Shown: in pieces, positions 1-6,340 of the stretch
Layout of the letters: each line of letters begins with the position of its first letter
Position numbering within the stretch: the first letter of the stretch is position 1
DNA from: an uncultured Porphyromonadaceae bacterium
GTDB taxonomy: Bacteria; Bacteroidota; Bacteroidia; Bacteroidales; Muribaculaceae
Direction: 5' to 3'
DNA length: 7,714 bases
Assembly: GCA_947178245.1 (NCBI GenBank)
Contig: CAMWXO010000065.1
Span: 1-7,714 of the forward strand
Notes under the pieces: model-generated
What the model was told of the DNA's origin: nothing
The model's database searches: none
Seen by the model: only the letters and a program-made list of their open reading frames with translations
Translations under genes and position numbers: made by a program

Positions 1-706
1 GTTTGGCATGGTGTTGAAACTCTCACGCCTCGACAGGATGAGAAACAGTTTCGTGACCACGATGATACACGAGCTGAAACGCCCTATTTCAACCCTGAAG
101 ATGTGTGTCTCGGGCATTGAGAATGAGGAAATGATGGCTGATATGGCCACCAAGCGTGAACTCATGGCGGAGACACGTAATGCGCTTGACAATCTTTCAG
201 CCTATTTCTCAAAATTGAGGGATATCACCTTTAATAATGTGGAACAGATACCGCTCAACCTGAAGCCTGTGAATCTACATGACGTTTTTGAAGACGTGAA
301 GGCTGCATTGGTGTATCCTGCCGACAAGGGAGTGGAGATCGTGAATGATATCGATCCCTCTCTTGAGGTTTCGGGAGATCTGACCCACATTGTCAATATC
401 CTCAACAATCTCGTGGAGAATGCCGTGAAATATTCCGGTTCATACGTGACTGTCAGGGCTGATGCCGGGATAATTAACGGTATTGTCGAACTCCGTGTCA
501 GTGATACCGGAAACGGAATCCCGTCGGGTGATCTCCGGCATATCTTCAAGAGGTTCTATCGCGGTAAGGCCGGAAGGGGAGAGCAGCCGGGAATGGGGCT
601 CGGCCTGGCCTACGTGAAGCTGCTTGTAGAGGCTCACGGGGGTGAGATCGCGGTTGAGAGCGAAGAGGGAAAGGGAACATGTTTTATCATAAGGCTTCCG
701 CAATGA
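1..706 (+). CDS. Sensor histidine kinase, C-terminal part (5' end outside window)
   Basis: This is the catalytic half of a membrane-type two-component sensor kinase that would autophosphorylate on histidine and pass the phosphate to the regulator encoded next. The frame is open back to the window edge, so the sensor and membrane part are missing and the ATG at position 8 is internal. Numbering from that Met, the HisKA H-box is MIHELKRPIS with the phospho-acceptor His21. The HATPase_c domain follows: N-box NLVENAVKYS (Asn138), G1 box VSDTGNGI (Asp166), F-box FKRFYRG (180-186) and G2 box GMGLGL (195-200). All ATP-binding boxes are intact, so it should be an active kinase. An Arg sits four residues after the His where HisKA kinases usually have Thr or Asn. 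The TGA stop (704-706) overlaps the regulator start, so the pair is probably cotranscribed and coupled. The signal it senses cannot be inferred here. Confidence 0.95.
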   Translation, partial: FGMVLKLSRLDRMRNSFVTTMIHELKRPISTLKMCVSGIENEEMMADMATKRELMAETRNALDNLSAYFSKLRDITFNNVEQIPLNLKPVNLHDVFEDVKAALVYPADKGVEIVNDIDPSLEVSGDLTHIVNILNNLVENAVKYSGSYVTVRADAGIINGIVELRVSDTGNGIPSGDLRHIFKRFYRGKAGRGEQPGMGLGLAYVKLLVEAHGGEIAVESEEGKGTCFIIRLPQ

Positions 707-1383
707 TGAAGAAAATTAAGATACTCCTCGTGGATGACGACTATAAGAATTCATTGCTCCTGAAGCGCTTCATTGAGGCCGAGGGATATGACGTGACGTA
801 TGCCGGCAACGGCAAGGCGGGGTTGGAGATGTATAAGGCATTGCATCCCGATCTCATGCTTCTCGACATAAATATGCCTGAACTGGATGGATTTGAATTG
901 GCACGTACCATCAGGAAGAACGATAAGCGGGTCATAATCTTCTTTCTCACCGACAGAACTGACAAGGTTGACCGTATTCACGGATTTTCACTTAAAGGCA
1001 ACGACTATATTCCGAAGCCTTTCTATCCGGAGGAACTGATCGCCAGGATTCACGAGAGATTTGACAGTGTTTCAGTCAGCCAGGAAGTGGAGTATAGGGT
1101 AGGGGATACCTTGTTTCGTCCGAATCTCTCCTCCCTCACATATCATGGAGAGACACATTCGCTGTCGGTGCGTCAGACTGAGATTCTTCAGTTGCTTGCC
1201 GAGAATGTCGGGCGCCTTGTGGAGCGCGATGAGATATTGGAAAGGATATGGGGCGACGCGAGTTATTCCAACTCCCTTTCGCTCAACGTGCAGATCACCT
1301 ATATCCGCCGTCTGCTGACCGATCCGCGCATTTCCATAATCTCTATAAAGAAAAAGGGTTATATCCTCTCGGTGGAAGAGTAG
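703..1383 (+). CDS. OmpR/PhoB-family DNA-binding response regulator
   Basis: A 226-residue response regulator, the likely partner of the kinase just upstream. The receiver domain (about residues 5-120) has the acidic pocket DDD at 11-13, phospho-acceptor Asp55 in LLDINMP, Thr83 in FFLTD and Lys105 in YIPKPF, all as expected for a phosphorylatable receiver. A C-terminal winged-helix DNA-binding domain follows (about 135-226), with LSVRQTEILQLLA, the recognition region SLSLNVQITYIRRLL and the terminal wing IKKKGYIL. I chose the ATG at 703, which overlaps the kinase stop as ATGA; the second ATG at 706 (TGATG) is equally possible. An upstream in-frame ATG at 679 would only add residues that read through the kinase end, so it is rejected. 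Kinase before regulator is the order also seen for Bacteroides RprX/RprY, but this receiver does not look like RprY, so no symbol is given. Target genes are unknown. Confidence 0.95.
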   Translation: MMKKIKILLVDDDYKNSLLLKRFIEAEGYDVTYAGNGKAGLEMYKALHPDLMLLDINMPELDGFELARTIRKNDKRVIIFFLTDRTDKVDRIHGFSLKGNDYIPKPFYPEELIARIHERFDSVSVSQEVEYRVGDTLFRPNLSSLTYHGETHSLSVRQTEILQLLAENVGRLVERDEILERIWGDASYSNSLSLNVQITYIRRLLTDPRISIISIKKKGYILSVEE

Positions 1384-1422
1384 GCTGACGCCACTTCCCC
1401 ACTTTATACAATAGGAGATGGC

Positions 1423-1454
1423 AAAAAAAGACCTCGGCCTGTAAAAGCCGAGGT
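1423..1454 (-). terminator. Rho-independent terminator for the 80-aa gene (minus strand)
   Basis: A perfect 8-bp inverted repeat, ACCTCGGC (1431-1438) and GCCGAGGT (1447-1454), encloses an 8-nt loop. On the minus strand the stem is followed after one base by seven T residues (the complement of A1423-1429). This fits termination of the minus-strand transcript of the small gene. On the plus strand the stem is followed by TCAGGAGG with no T-run, so it is unlikely to end the response-regulator transcript by the classical mechanism, although the stem might stall that transcript too. Confidence 0.88.
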
Positions 1455-1481
1455 TCAGGAGGAGATAGGTGATGAGTTGTC

Positions 1482-1724
1482 TTATTTGCCGAACATGCCG
1501 CCGAGTATGCCGCCGGCCTTGTTCTTGAGTTCGTCCAGCACGTTGCCTTTCACGCTTTCCAGGTCAACGTTCTTGAGGAGACCCTGCTCGCCGAGTTTCG
1601 ACACGATGTCGGTGAATGATAAGTTTTTAAGATCAAGAGTCTTAAGAAGGTTGGTCACTTTCGTGATGTCGAACGAGTCGCCGAACTTTGCGGTGAGCTG
1701 TTTGAGGATTTCCTGAATGTCCAT
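1482..1724 (-). CDS. Small unrecognised protein, 80 aa
   Basis: I do not recognise this protein. It starts at an ATG preceded by an A-rich stretch (AAAAAAAC), common in Bacteroidota that do not use Shine-Dalgarno sites, and ends 28 bp before an intrinsic terminator on the same strand, which supports it as a real gene. The sequence MDIQEILKQLTAKFGDSFD opens a soluble, helix-rich, Lys/Asp/Leu-rich protein with regular leucine spacing. It ends in a glycine-rich tail, AGGILGGMFGK. There is no signal peptide, cysteine pair or membrane segment. Gly-Leu/Phe-rich tails of this kind occur in several small stress-associated proteins, but that is not enough for a function. The overlapping plus-strand frame (1477-1716) is Ser/Pro/Arg-rich and looks like its shadow. 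It may be a distal member of the rho operon, since no terminator is visible between it and the radical SAM gene. Confidence 0.8.
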   Translation of the reverse strand: MDIQEILKQLTAKFGDSFDITKVTNLLKTLDLKNLSFTDIVSKLGEQGLLKNVDLESVKGNVLDELKNKAGGILGGMFGK

Positions 1725-1818
1725 GTTTTTTTATAATTAGTGGTTGTGCTTTATGTTATTGTAACATAGGAAACGCTCTTTATGTTTACTTTATAGCAAA
1801 ATATTGTGCCATTGGTTT

Positions 1819-1829
1819 ACACTCAGTGT
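1819..1829. repeat. 11-bp palindrome in the 1725-1840 intergenic stretch
   Basis: ACACT-C-AGTGT is a perfect dyad with a single central base, lying between the radical SAM stop and the start of the 80-aa gene and about 95 bp upstream of the latter. The one-base centre makes it a poor RNA hairpin and no T-run follows, so it is not a terminator; an operator for a dimeric regulator is possible. The flanks carry CCATTGG on the left and CCGATTGG on the right. The rest of 1725-1840 is AT-rich, and I found no full Bacteroidota promoter match in it. Confidence 0.35.
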
Positions 1830-1840
1830 CCTCCGATTGG

Positions 1841-2740
1841 TCATTGCATCCCGCGCAGGCGGTTATGGAGGAGATTGGTGAACTGGTAGTTTTTCATGCC
1901 CCAACGAGGCATCACCACCATGTCGGGCGGTGAGGATGCAAGAAACCTCTCTATACAGATGTGGCGCGGCACTGTCCTCACTATCCTGACGCATAGTTCA
2001 AGATATTCCTCAGGCGAAAACGGCCACACGCTTATCTCTCCCTTTTCCCATAGGTGAAGAAGGGGAGTGCCTTTCACAATCTGAAGCTGATGCATCTTGA
2101 TCGATTCTATAGGGAGCGCGCAAGCTTTCCTCACTGTGGATAGCACATCTTCGGGCGACTCGCCCGGCAGCCCTGCAATGAGATGAAGCCCGGTGCGTAT
2201 TTCTGCGGCATGAAGCCTCGTCACGGCGTCTTCCACCCGTCCCCATGTGTGGTTGCGGTTGATGAGCCGCAGGGTGATGTCTGATGATGTCTCAGCTCCG
2301 ATCTCCACTATCACCGTAATATCGCGGTTAAGGTCTGCGAGTCCACTCAGCAATGAGTCGGGCAGGCAGTCGGGCCTCGTGCCGATGATGATTCCCGCTA
2401 CGCCCTCTACTGAGGCCGCCCTGCGGTAGAGCGAGAGCAGACTCCCTGTGTCTTTTCCGAAAGTGTTGGTGTAACTCTGAAAATAGGCGAGATATTTCAT
2501 TTCAGGATATTTTCTGCCGAAAAAGGCCTTCCCCTTCTCTATCTGCGTCTCAATGCTGTCGCCGGGGTGGCAGTAGGAGGGGGTGAAGGAGGCGTTGTTG
2601 CAGTAGATACAGCCCCCGGTGCCGATGCTCCCGTCGCGGTTCGGGCATGTGAACCCGGCGTCAATGCTCAGTTTCTGAACTTTGACGCCGGGAAATATCT
2701 CTCCCATATATTCGCTGAAATCCTTATACCAAGAGTTCAT
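1841..2740 (-). CDS. Radical SAM protein, YhcC/TIGR01212 type
   Basis: A 299-residue radical SAM protein of the family that includes E. coli YhcC and Bacillus YtqA, related to the Elp3 fold. Its reaction is, to my knowledge, not established. The cluster motif is TCPNRDGSIGTGGCIYCNN, with Cys32, Cys44 and Cys47 (C-x11-C-x2-C) as probable ligands of the 4Fe-4S cluster that cleaves S-adenosylmethionine. Further family features are YFQSYTNTF, IIIGTRPDCLPD, the VEIGAETSSD stretch, GLHLIAGLPGE and a C-terminal part with WGMKNYQFTNLL. I start it at the ATG ending at 2740 (MNSWYKDFSEYM), which matches the usual N-terminus. A longer frame from a GTG ending at 2797 only adds a Trp/Cys-rich stretch read inside aroC and is rejected. 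The start overlaps the aroC stop by 17 nt, so translation is probably coupled. It is the last gene of the rho cluster. Confidence 0.92.
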   Translation of the reverse strand: MNSWYKDFSEYMGEIFPGVKVQKLSIDAGFTCPNRDGSIGTGGCIYCNNASFTPSYCHPGDSIETQIEKGKAFFGRKYPEMKYLAYFQSYTNTFGKDTGSLLSLYRRAASVEGVAGIIIGTRPDCLPDSLLSGLADLNRDITVIVEIGAETSSDITLRLINRNHTWGRVEDAVTRLHAAEIRTGLHLIAGLPGESPEDVLSTVRKACALPIESIKMHQLQIVKGTPLLHLWEKGEISVWPFSPEEYLELCVRIVRTVPRHICIERFLASSPPDMVVMPRWGMKNYQFTNLLHNRLRGMQ

Positions 2741-3713
2741 CGCAGATAGTGAGCGCAGCCATGGCTTCCACCACAGGCACGCCGCGCAGAGCCACACATG
2801 CGTCGTGGCGGCCGCGTCCCCTGAGCAGGGCCTCGTGTCCTTCGGTGTCTACCGTACGGATGTCTTGCAGAAGCGTGGGGGTGGGCTTGAAGGCCACCCG
2901 GAATGTGATCGGCATTCCGTTGCTGATTCCTCCCTGTATGCCTCCGCTGTGATTGGTCTCGGTGATGATGCGGCCGTCTTTGGTGGTGAAGATGTCGGCA
3001 TGCTCCGTGCCATACATCGCGGCGGCCGAAAAACCGTCGCCATATTCAAAGCCCTTCACGGCATTTATGCTCATCATGGCGGCCGCGAGCCGCGCGTGCA
3101 GCTTGCCGAACACCGGATTGCCCTTGCCGGCCGGAACCCCTTCGATGACGCACTCCACGATAGCTCCTACTGAATCACCCCGCTTCATGGCCTCAGCCAC
3201 TACTGCATTCAGTTCCTCTTCAGAGCCTCGTACACCTCCGATTTCTACCACTTTCGCATTGATGTGTATATCACGCATACAGGGAATCTGACGTGCTATC
3301 GCGCCTCCGATCACCCAGTTGAGAGTCTCGCGTGCCGACGCCCTGCCCCCGCCCCGGGCCTCGTGCAGGCCATAGCGACGGTCGTAGGTGAAATCAGCGT
3401 GGTTCGGGCGGTAGAGTTTCGCCATCTCGCTGTAGTCTCCGCTCCGGTGGTCGGTGTTGCGCACTATGAAGCCTATCGGGGTGCCGAGCGTGACGAAGTC
3501 GTCGGTGAGGCCTGACAGGAATTCCGGTGTGTCGGCCTCGTTGCGTGCGGTGACGAGATTGTTCCTGCCCGGACGACGCCGCTCCGTCTCGCGCAAGATG
3601 GCTTCGATGTCGAGGTGTATGCCTCCGGGCACTCCGTCGAGGATGCCTCCCATCGCTTTGCCGTGGCTTTCGCCGAAAGTGGTGAGGCGCAGATTTCTTC
3701 CGAATGTGTTCAT
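2724..3713 (-). CDS. aroC: Chorismate synthase
   Basis: Converts 5-enolpyruvylshikimate-3-phosphate to chorismate, the last common step towards aromatic amino acids and folate, using reduced FMN; a cytosolic tetramer in the family. The N-terminal signature TTFGESHG carries His17; RPNHADFTY carries His105, matching the second catalytic His of the family; ARGGGRASARET, MSINAVKGFEYGDGF, TNHSGGIQGGISNG and FKPTPTL are typical FMN/substrate-site stretches; RGRHDACVALR matches the C-terminal signature, with Ala where Pro is common. At 329 residues it is shorter than the usual 350-360: compared with the E. coli type, about 20 residues are missing between IARQIPCMRDIHINAKV and EELNAVVAEAMKRGDS, and the C-terminal tail stops right after ICDELLV. 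All catalytic stretches remain, so it should be active. The ATG overlaps the ybaK stop by 4 nt (ATGA). Confidence 0.97.
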   Translation of the reverse strand: MNTFGRNLRLTTFGESHGKAMGGILDGVPGGIHLDIEAILRETERRRPGRNNLVTARNEADTPEFLSGLTDDFVTLGTPIGFIVRNTDHRSGDYSEMAKLYRPNHADFTYDRRYGLHEARGGGRASARETLNWVIGGAIARQIPCMRDIHINAKVVEIGGVRGSEEELNAVVAEAMKRGDSVGAIVECVIEGVPAGKGNPVFGKLHARLAAAMMSINAVKGFEYGDGFSAAAMYGTEHADIFTTKDGRIITETNHSGGIQGGISNGMPITFRVAFKPTPTLLQDIRTVDTEGHEALLRGRGRHDACVALRGVPVVEAMAALTICDELLV

Positions 3714-4216
3714 GTTTCCTCCGTGTCAGATGATTCTTCGGTGTCGGCGATGCGGGCGAAAGTGGCCCGGGCGGCCTTAGCAAGATCGAGCGGCGAGAGC
3801 TTCAGCTGCAGTCCTCGCTGGCCGGCGCTTACGTAGACCTTATCGAAAGCGGCCATCTCTTCGCTGAAATAAGTGGGATAATGCTTCTTCATCCCTATCG
3901 AGGTACAGCCGCCGCGGATGTAGCCCGTGTTTGGAAGGAGCTCCTTCAGCGGAAGCATCTCCGCTTTCTTATTGCCCGATGCTTTGGCGGCCAGTTTAAG
4001 GTCTACCTCGCGGTTTCCCGCCACGACGCATACGAACAGCCCCGTCTTGTCGCCGCGGAGCACGAGCGTCTTATAGACCTGCTCTATCGGCTCTCCCAGT
4101 TGCTCGGCCACATGTTCGGCCGCAAGGTCGTCGGGATCGAAAGAGTAGGGCACCAGTTCGTAACTGATGCCTTCCTTATCGAGCAGACGCGCTGCGTTGG
4201 TCTTCTGAATCTTCAT
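3710..4216 (-). CDS. ybaK: Cys-tRNA(Pro) deacylase YbaK/EbsC
   Basis: A 168-residue trans-editing enzyme that hydrolyses Cys wrongly attached to tRNA-Pro, working beside prolyl-tRNA synthetase in the cytosol. The family pattern is clear: TNAARLLDKEGISYELVPY at the start, the essential Lys49 in QVYKTLVLRG, VAGNREVDLKLAAKASGNKK in the middle and GYIRGGCTSIGMKKHYPTYF near the end. The loop that is often GGxSP in YbaK and its relatives (GxxxP motif) reads GGCTS here, so the Pro is replaced by Ser (106). The last 12 residues form an acidic Ser/Thr/Glu tail, longer than the usual C-terminus of about 159 residues. I chose the ATG ending at 4216, which overlaps the rho stop as TGATG; a GTG directly before it (4217-4219) is an alternative start adding one residue. 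The stop overlaps aroC by 4 nt. Confidence 0.95.
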   Translation of the reverse strand: MKIQKTNAARLLDKEGISYELVPYSFDPDDLAAEHVAEQLGEPIEQVYKTLVLRGDKTGLFVCVVAGNREVDLKLAAKASGNKKAEMLPLKELLPNTGYIRGGCTSIGMKKHYPTYFSEEMAAFDKVYVSAGQRGLQLKLSPLDLAKAARATFARIADTEESSDTEET

Positions 4217-6336
4217 CACTTGTCCATTGTGACGAGAAGTTCCTCATTGGTGCGCGTCATGTCCATACGCTTTTTCATGAATTCCATTGCTTCCACCGAG
4301 GTCATGTCGCTCAGATAGTTGCGGAGTACCCACATGCGGTTGAGCACTTCCTCGCTGAGCAGGAGATCGTCGCGGCGTGTAGACGAGGCTATGATGTCTA
4401 CTGCGGGGAAGATGCGCTTGTTGCTGAGTTTGCGGTCGAGCTGGAGCTCCATGTTGCCGGTGCCTTTGAATTCCTCGAAGATCACCTCATCCATCTTGCT
4501 CGAGGTCTCGGTGAGCGCTGTGGCGATGATGGTGAGCGAGCCGCCGTGTTCTATGTTTCGTGCCGCTCCGAAGAAGCGTTTCGGTTTCTGGAGGGCGTTG
4601 GCGTCCACACCTCCCGAAAGAATCTTGCCGGAGGCAGGGCTCACCGTGTTGTAGGCGCGGGCGAGGCGCGTGATGGAGTCGAGCATGATCACCACGTCAT
4701 GGCCGCTCTCCACGAGCCGCTTCGCTTTCTCGAGGACTATGCCGGCGATCTTCACATGGCGCTCAGCAGGCTCGTCGAAAGTAGACGCTATCACTTCAGC
4801 GTTTACGCTGCGCGCCATATCGGTCACCTCTTCGGGGCGCTCGTCGATGAGCAGCATTATTATGTAGGTCTCCGGATGATTCTCGGCTATAGCGTTGGCG
4901 ATATCCTTGAGCAGTATGGTCTTACCTGTCTTGGGAGGAGCCACGATGAGCGCGCGCTGGCCCTTGCCGATAGGGGCGAACATGTCTACTACTCGCGTCG
5001 AGATATTGCATGTCCTTCCGGCGGTGAGATTGAATTTCTCGTCAGGGAAGAGCGGCACGAGATGCTCAAAGGGTATTCGGTCGCGCACCACGTCGGGCGA
5101 CAGACCATTGACGCTGAGCACCTTGCAGAGGGGATAATATTTTTCTCCGTCGCGTGGCGGACGTATGGCAGCTTCCACTACGTCGCCCGATTTCAATCCA
5201 TGCTCCTTAATCTGAATCTGCGACACATACACGTCGTCGGGCGAGGCGAGATAGTTGTAATCGCTTGAGCGGAGAAATCCGAAGCCTTCGGGCATTATTT
5301 CAAGCACTCCGTAGGTGTTCAGGATGCCGTCGAAGTCGAATATGGTCTCCTGCTGCATCATCTGCCGGCGCTGCTGCATCATCTGCTTACGCTCGAGTGC
5401 GCGCTGGCGCTTCGAGAGATGCTTGTTGCCCTGGCCGTTGCCGTAAGCATTTGGCATGAGGTTGGCCTTCGTAAACTGCGAGTTGGCACCCGGCTCCGCT
5501 ATCAGAATCGGAATCTGGGGCTCCGGCTGGGGATGCGCCTGCGCCGGCTCAGCGCCCTGTTCCTGAATAGGATTGGTGTTGGCATCGGCCTGATTGTCTT
5601 GCGCGTTGCGCGGTTTGAAAGTCCGGCCCTTCGAGTTGCCGAAGAAGCTGTCGAAGCCATCGCTGCTGTGCTGGTTGGGATTGCGCTTCTTCATCTTGCC
5701 CTGAGGCTGCTGATTGTCATGCGCTGCCGGCTTCTGCCGGGGGGCTTCGGTCTGTGCGGGGGCTTCAGCCTCCGGAGTGGCGGCAGCCGCTGTGTCGGCA
5801 GGCTGCTCGGGGCTTTCGGGCTGCTTTGACTTGGCAGGTTTCCTTCCCCTTTTCTTGGGTTGAGGCTGAGTTTCAGCCTCATCGGCAGCTTCGGCGGGAG
5901 CTTCTATTGTCTTGGCCTCTGGCTGCTGAGCCTCGGCCTCCTGTTGCGCCGCGATTGCGGCAAGTTCGCTCTTCGACTTCCTGCCGCGCTTCTTGGGAGC
6001 GGGCTTTTCGGTAGTTTCAGTTGCGGTGATCTCTGCATTGGCCGGAGCCTCGGCCTCGGATACGGTTATAGTCTCTTCTTCTGTCTTTGCTTTTGCTTTC
6101 CTTCCCCTTTTCTTGGGCTGAGGGGCTTCTCCGTCAGTGGTGGCGGCTGCATCTGCCGTCTTGCGCTTGCGTCCGGGTTTCGTCAACTCTTTGGCAGTGG
6201 TGGCGGCTGCATTGTCGATAATGTGAAATATGAGCTCTTCATGAGTGGCGGAGCCGGAATTCTTCATGCCGTATTCTTCCGCTGTCTTTTGAAGACGCGA
6301 GTCTTCCCAGGAATTCAGTTCTTCGTATGTGAACAT
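4216..6336 (-). CDS. rho: Transcription termination factor Rho with long disordered insert
   Basis: Hexameric RNA-dependent ATPase/translocase that ends transcription at untranslated C-rich RNA. It has 706 residues against 419 in E. coli. Order: helical Rho_N domain (about 3-42), then a low-complexity Ala/Glu/Pro/Gln/Lys insert (about 45-330), the cold-shock-like RNA-binding domain (about 335-410, with GFGFLRS at 351-357), and the motor. The motor has Walker A APPKTGKT (466-473), catalytic Glu499 in LIDERPEEVTDM, Walker B VVIMLDSITR (Asp553), Q-loop SGGVDANAL (574-582), KGTGNMELQLDRK and the arginine-finger region SSTRRDD (Arg654). No key residue is missing. The insert holds GRKRK (55-59) and three KKRGRK motifs (75-80, 115-120, 161-166), resembling AT-hook cores. 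Long Rho inserts are known in Bacteroidota; in B. thetaiotaomicron this region is reported to drive phase separation and aid gut fitness. First gene of the operon, with its own promoter and leader. Confidence 0.98.
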   Translation of the reverse strand: MFTYEELNSWEDSRLQKTAEEYGMKNSGSATHEELIFHIIDNAAATTAKELTKPGRKRKTADAAATTDGEAPQPKKRGRKAKAKTEEETITVSEAEAPANAEITATETTEKPAPKKRGRKSKSELAAIAAQQEAEAQQPEAKTIEAPAEAADEAETQPQPKKRGRKPAKSKQPESPEQPADTAAAATPEAEAPAQTEAPRQKPAAHDNQQPQGKMKKRNPNQHSSDGFDSFFGNSKGRTFKPRNAQDNQADANTNPIQEQGAEPAQAHPQPEPQIPILIAEPGANSQFTKANLMPNAYGNGQGNKHLSKRQRALERKQMMQQRRQMMQQETIFDFDGILNTYGVLEIMPEGFGFLRSSDYNYLASPDDVYVSQIQIKEHGLKSGDVVEAAIRPPRDGEKYYPLCKVLSVNGLSPDVVRDRIPFEHLVPLFPDEKFNLTAGRTCNISTRVVDMFAPIGKGQRALIVAPPKTGKTILLKDIANAIAENHPETYIIMLLIDERPEEVTDMARSVNAEVIASTFDEPAERHVKIAGIVLEKAKRLVESGHDVVIMLDSITRLARAYNTVSPASGKILSGGVDANALQKPKRFFGAARNIEHGGSLTIIATALTETSSKMDEVIFEEFKGTGNMELQLDRKLSNKRIFPAVDIIASSTRRDDLLLSEEVLNRMWVLRNYLSDMTSVEAMEFMKKRMDMTRTNEELLVTMDK
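5350..5386 (-). repeat. 21-nt-period direct repeat in rho
   Basis: The 16-bp sequence CTGCTGCATCATCTGC occurs at 5350-5365 and again, identical, at 5371-5386. It encodes the repeated heptad KQMMQQR / RQMMQQE (about residues 318-330), at the hinge between the disordered insert and the RNA-binding domain. It looks like an in-frame tandem duplication that may extend or shrink by slippage without breaking the frame. Confidence 0.85.
5839..6123 (-). repeat. Dispersed repeat encoding PKKRGRK motifs in rho
   Basis: Two 27-bp stretches, 5839-5865 and 6097-6123, differ at one base only (T at 5860, C at 6118) and encode QPKKRGRK. A third, diverged copy lies around 5980-6000 and encodes PAPKKRGRK. The near-identity of two DNA copies 258 bp apart, against the divergence of the sequence between them, suggests duplication or gene conversion inside the disordered region rather than only chance reuse of codons. 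Confidence 0.75.
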
Positions 6337-6340
6337 AATT

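Noticed and set aside
679..702. Upstream ATG of the response regulator
   Set aside because: It adds eight residues read in the kinase's 3' end; receiver domains start close to the ATG at 703/706.
1431..1454. Stem as a bidirectional terminator shared with the response-regulator gene
   Set aside because: No T-run follows the stem on the plus strand; only the minus-strand reading fits a classical terminator.
1477..1716. 79-residue plus-strand frame over the small gene
   Set aside because: The minus-strand frame has a fitting start region and terminator; the plus frame is Ser/Pro/Arg-rich shadow sequence.
1797..1804. ATATTTTG on the minus strand as a -7 promoter box for the 80-aa gene
   Set aside because: It departs from TAnnTTTG in the first two bases and no TTTG lies 19-21 nt upstream.
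2741..2797. Longer radical SAM frame from a GTG, adding 19 residues
   Set aside because: The added Trp/Cys-rich stretch lies wholly inside aroC and has no counterpart in the family; the ATG ending at 2740 gives the usual N-terminus.
2760..2800. Ala in place of Pro in the AroC motif RGRHDAC as a sign of inactivity
   Set aside because: This position varies among chorismate synthases and the neighbouring His, Asp, Cys and Arg are kept.
4546..5268. 240-residue plus-strand frame opposite rho
   Set aside because: It is the antisense of the conserved Rho motor, which is intact and clearly coding; the predicted protein has no recognisable domain.
5419..5829. Plus-strand frame rich in Leu/Arg/Gly opposite the Rho insert, looking like a membrane protein
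   Set aside because: It is the complement of Ala/Glu/Pro/Gln/Lys codons; the hydrophobic look comes from reverse reading of the low-complexity insert.
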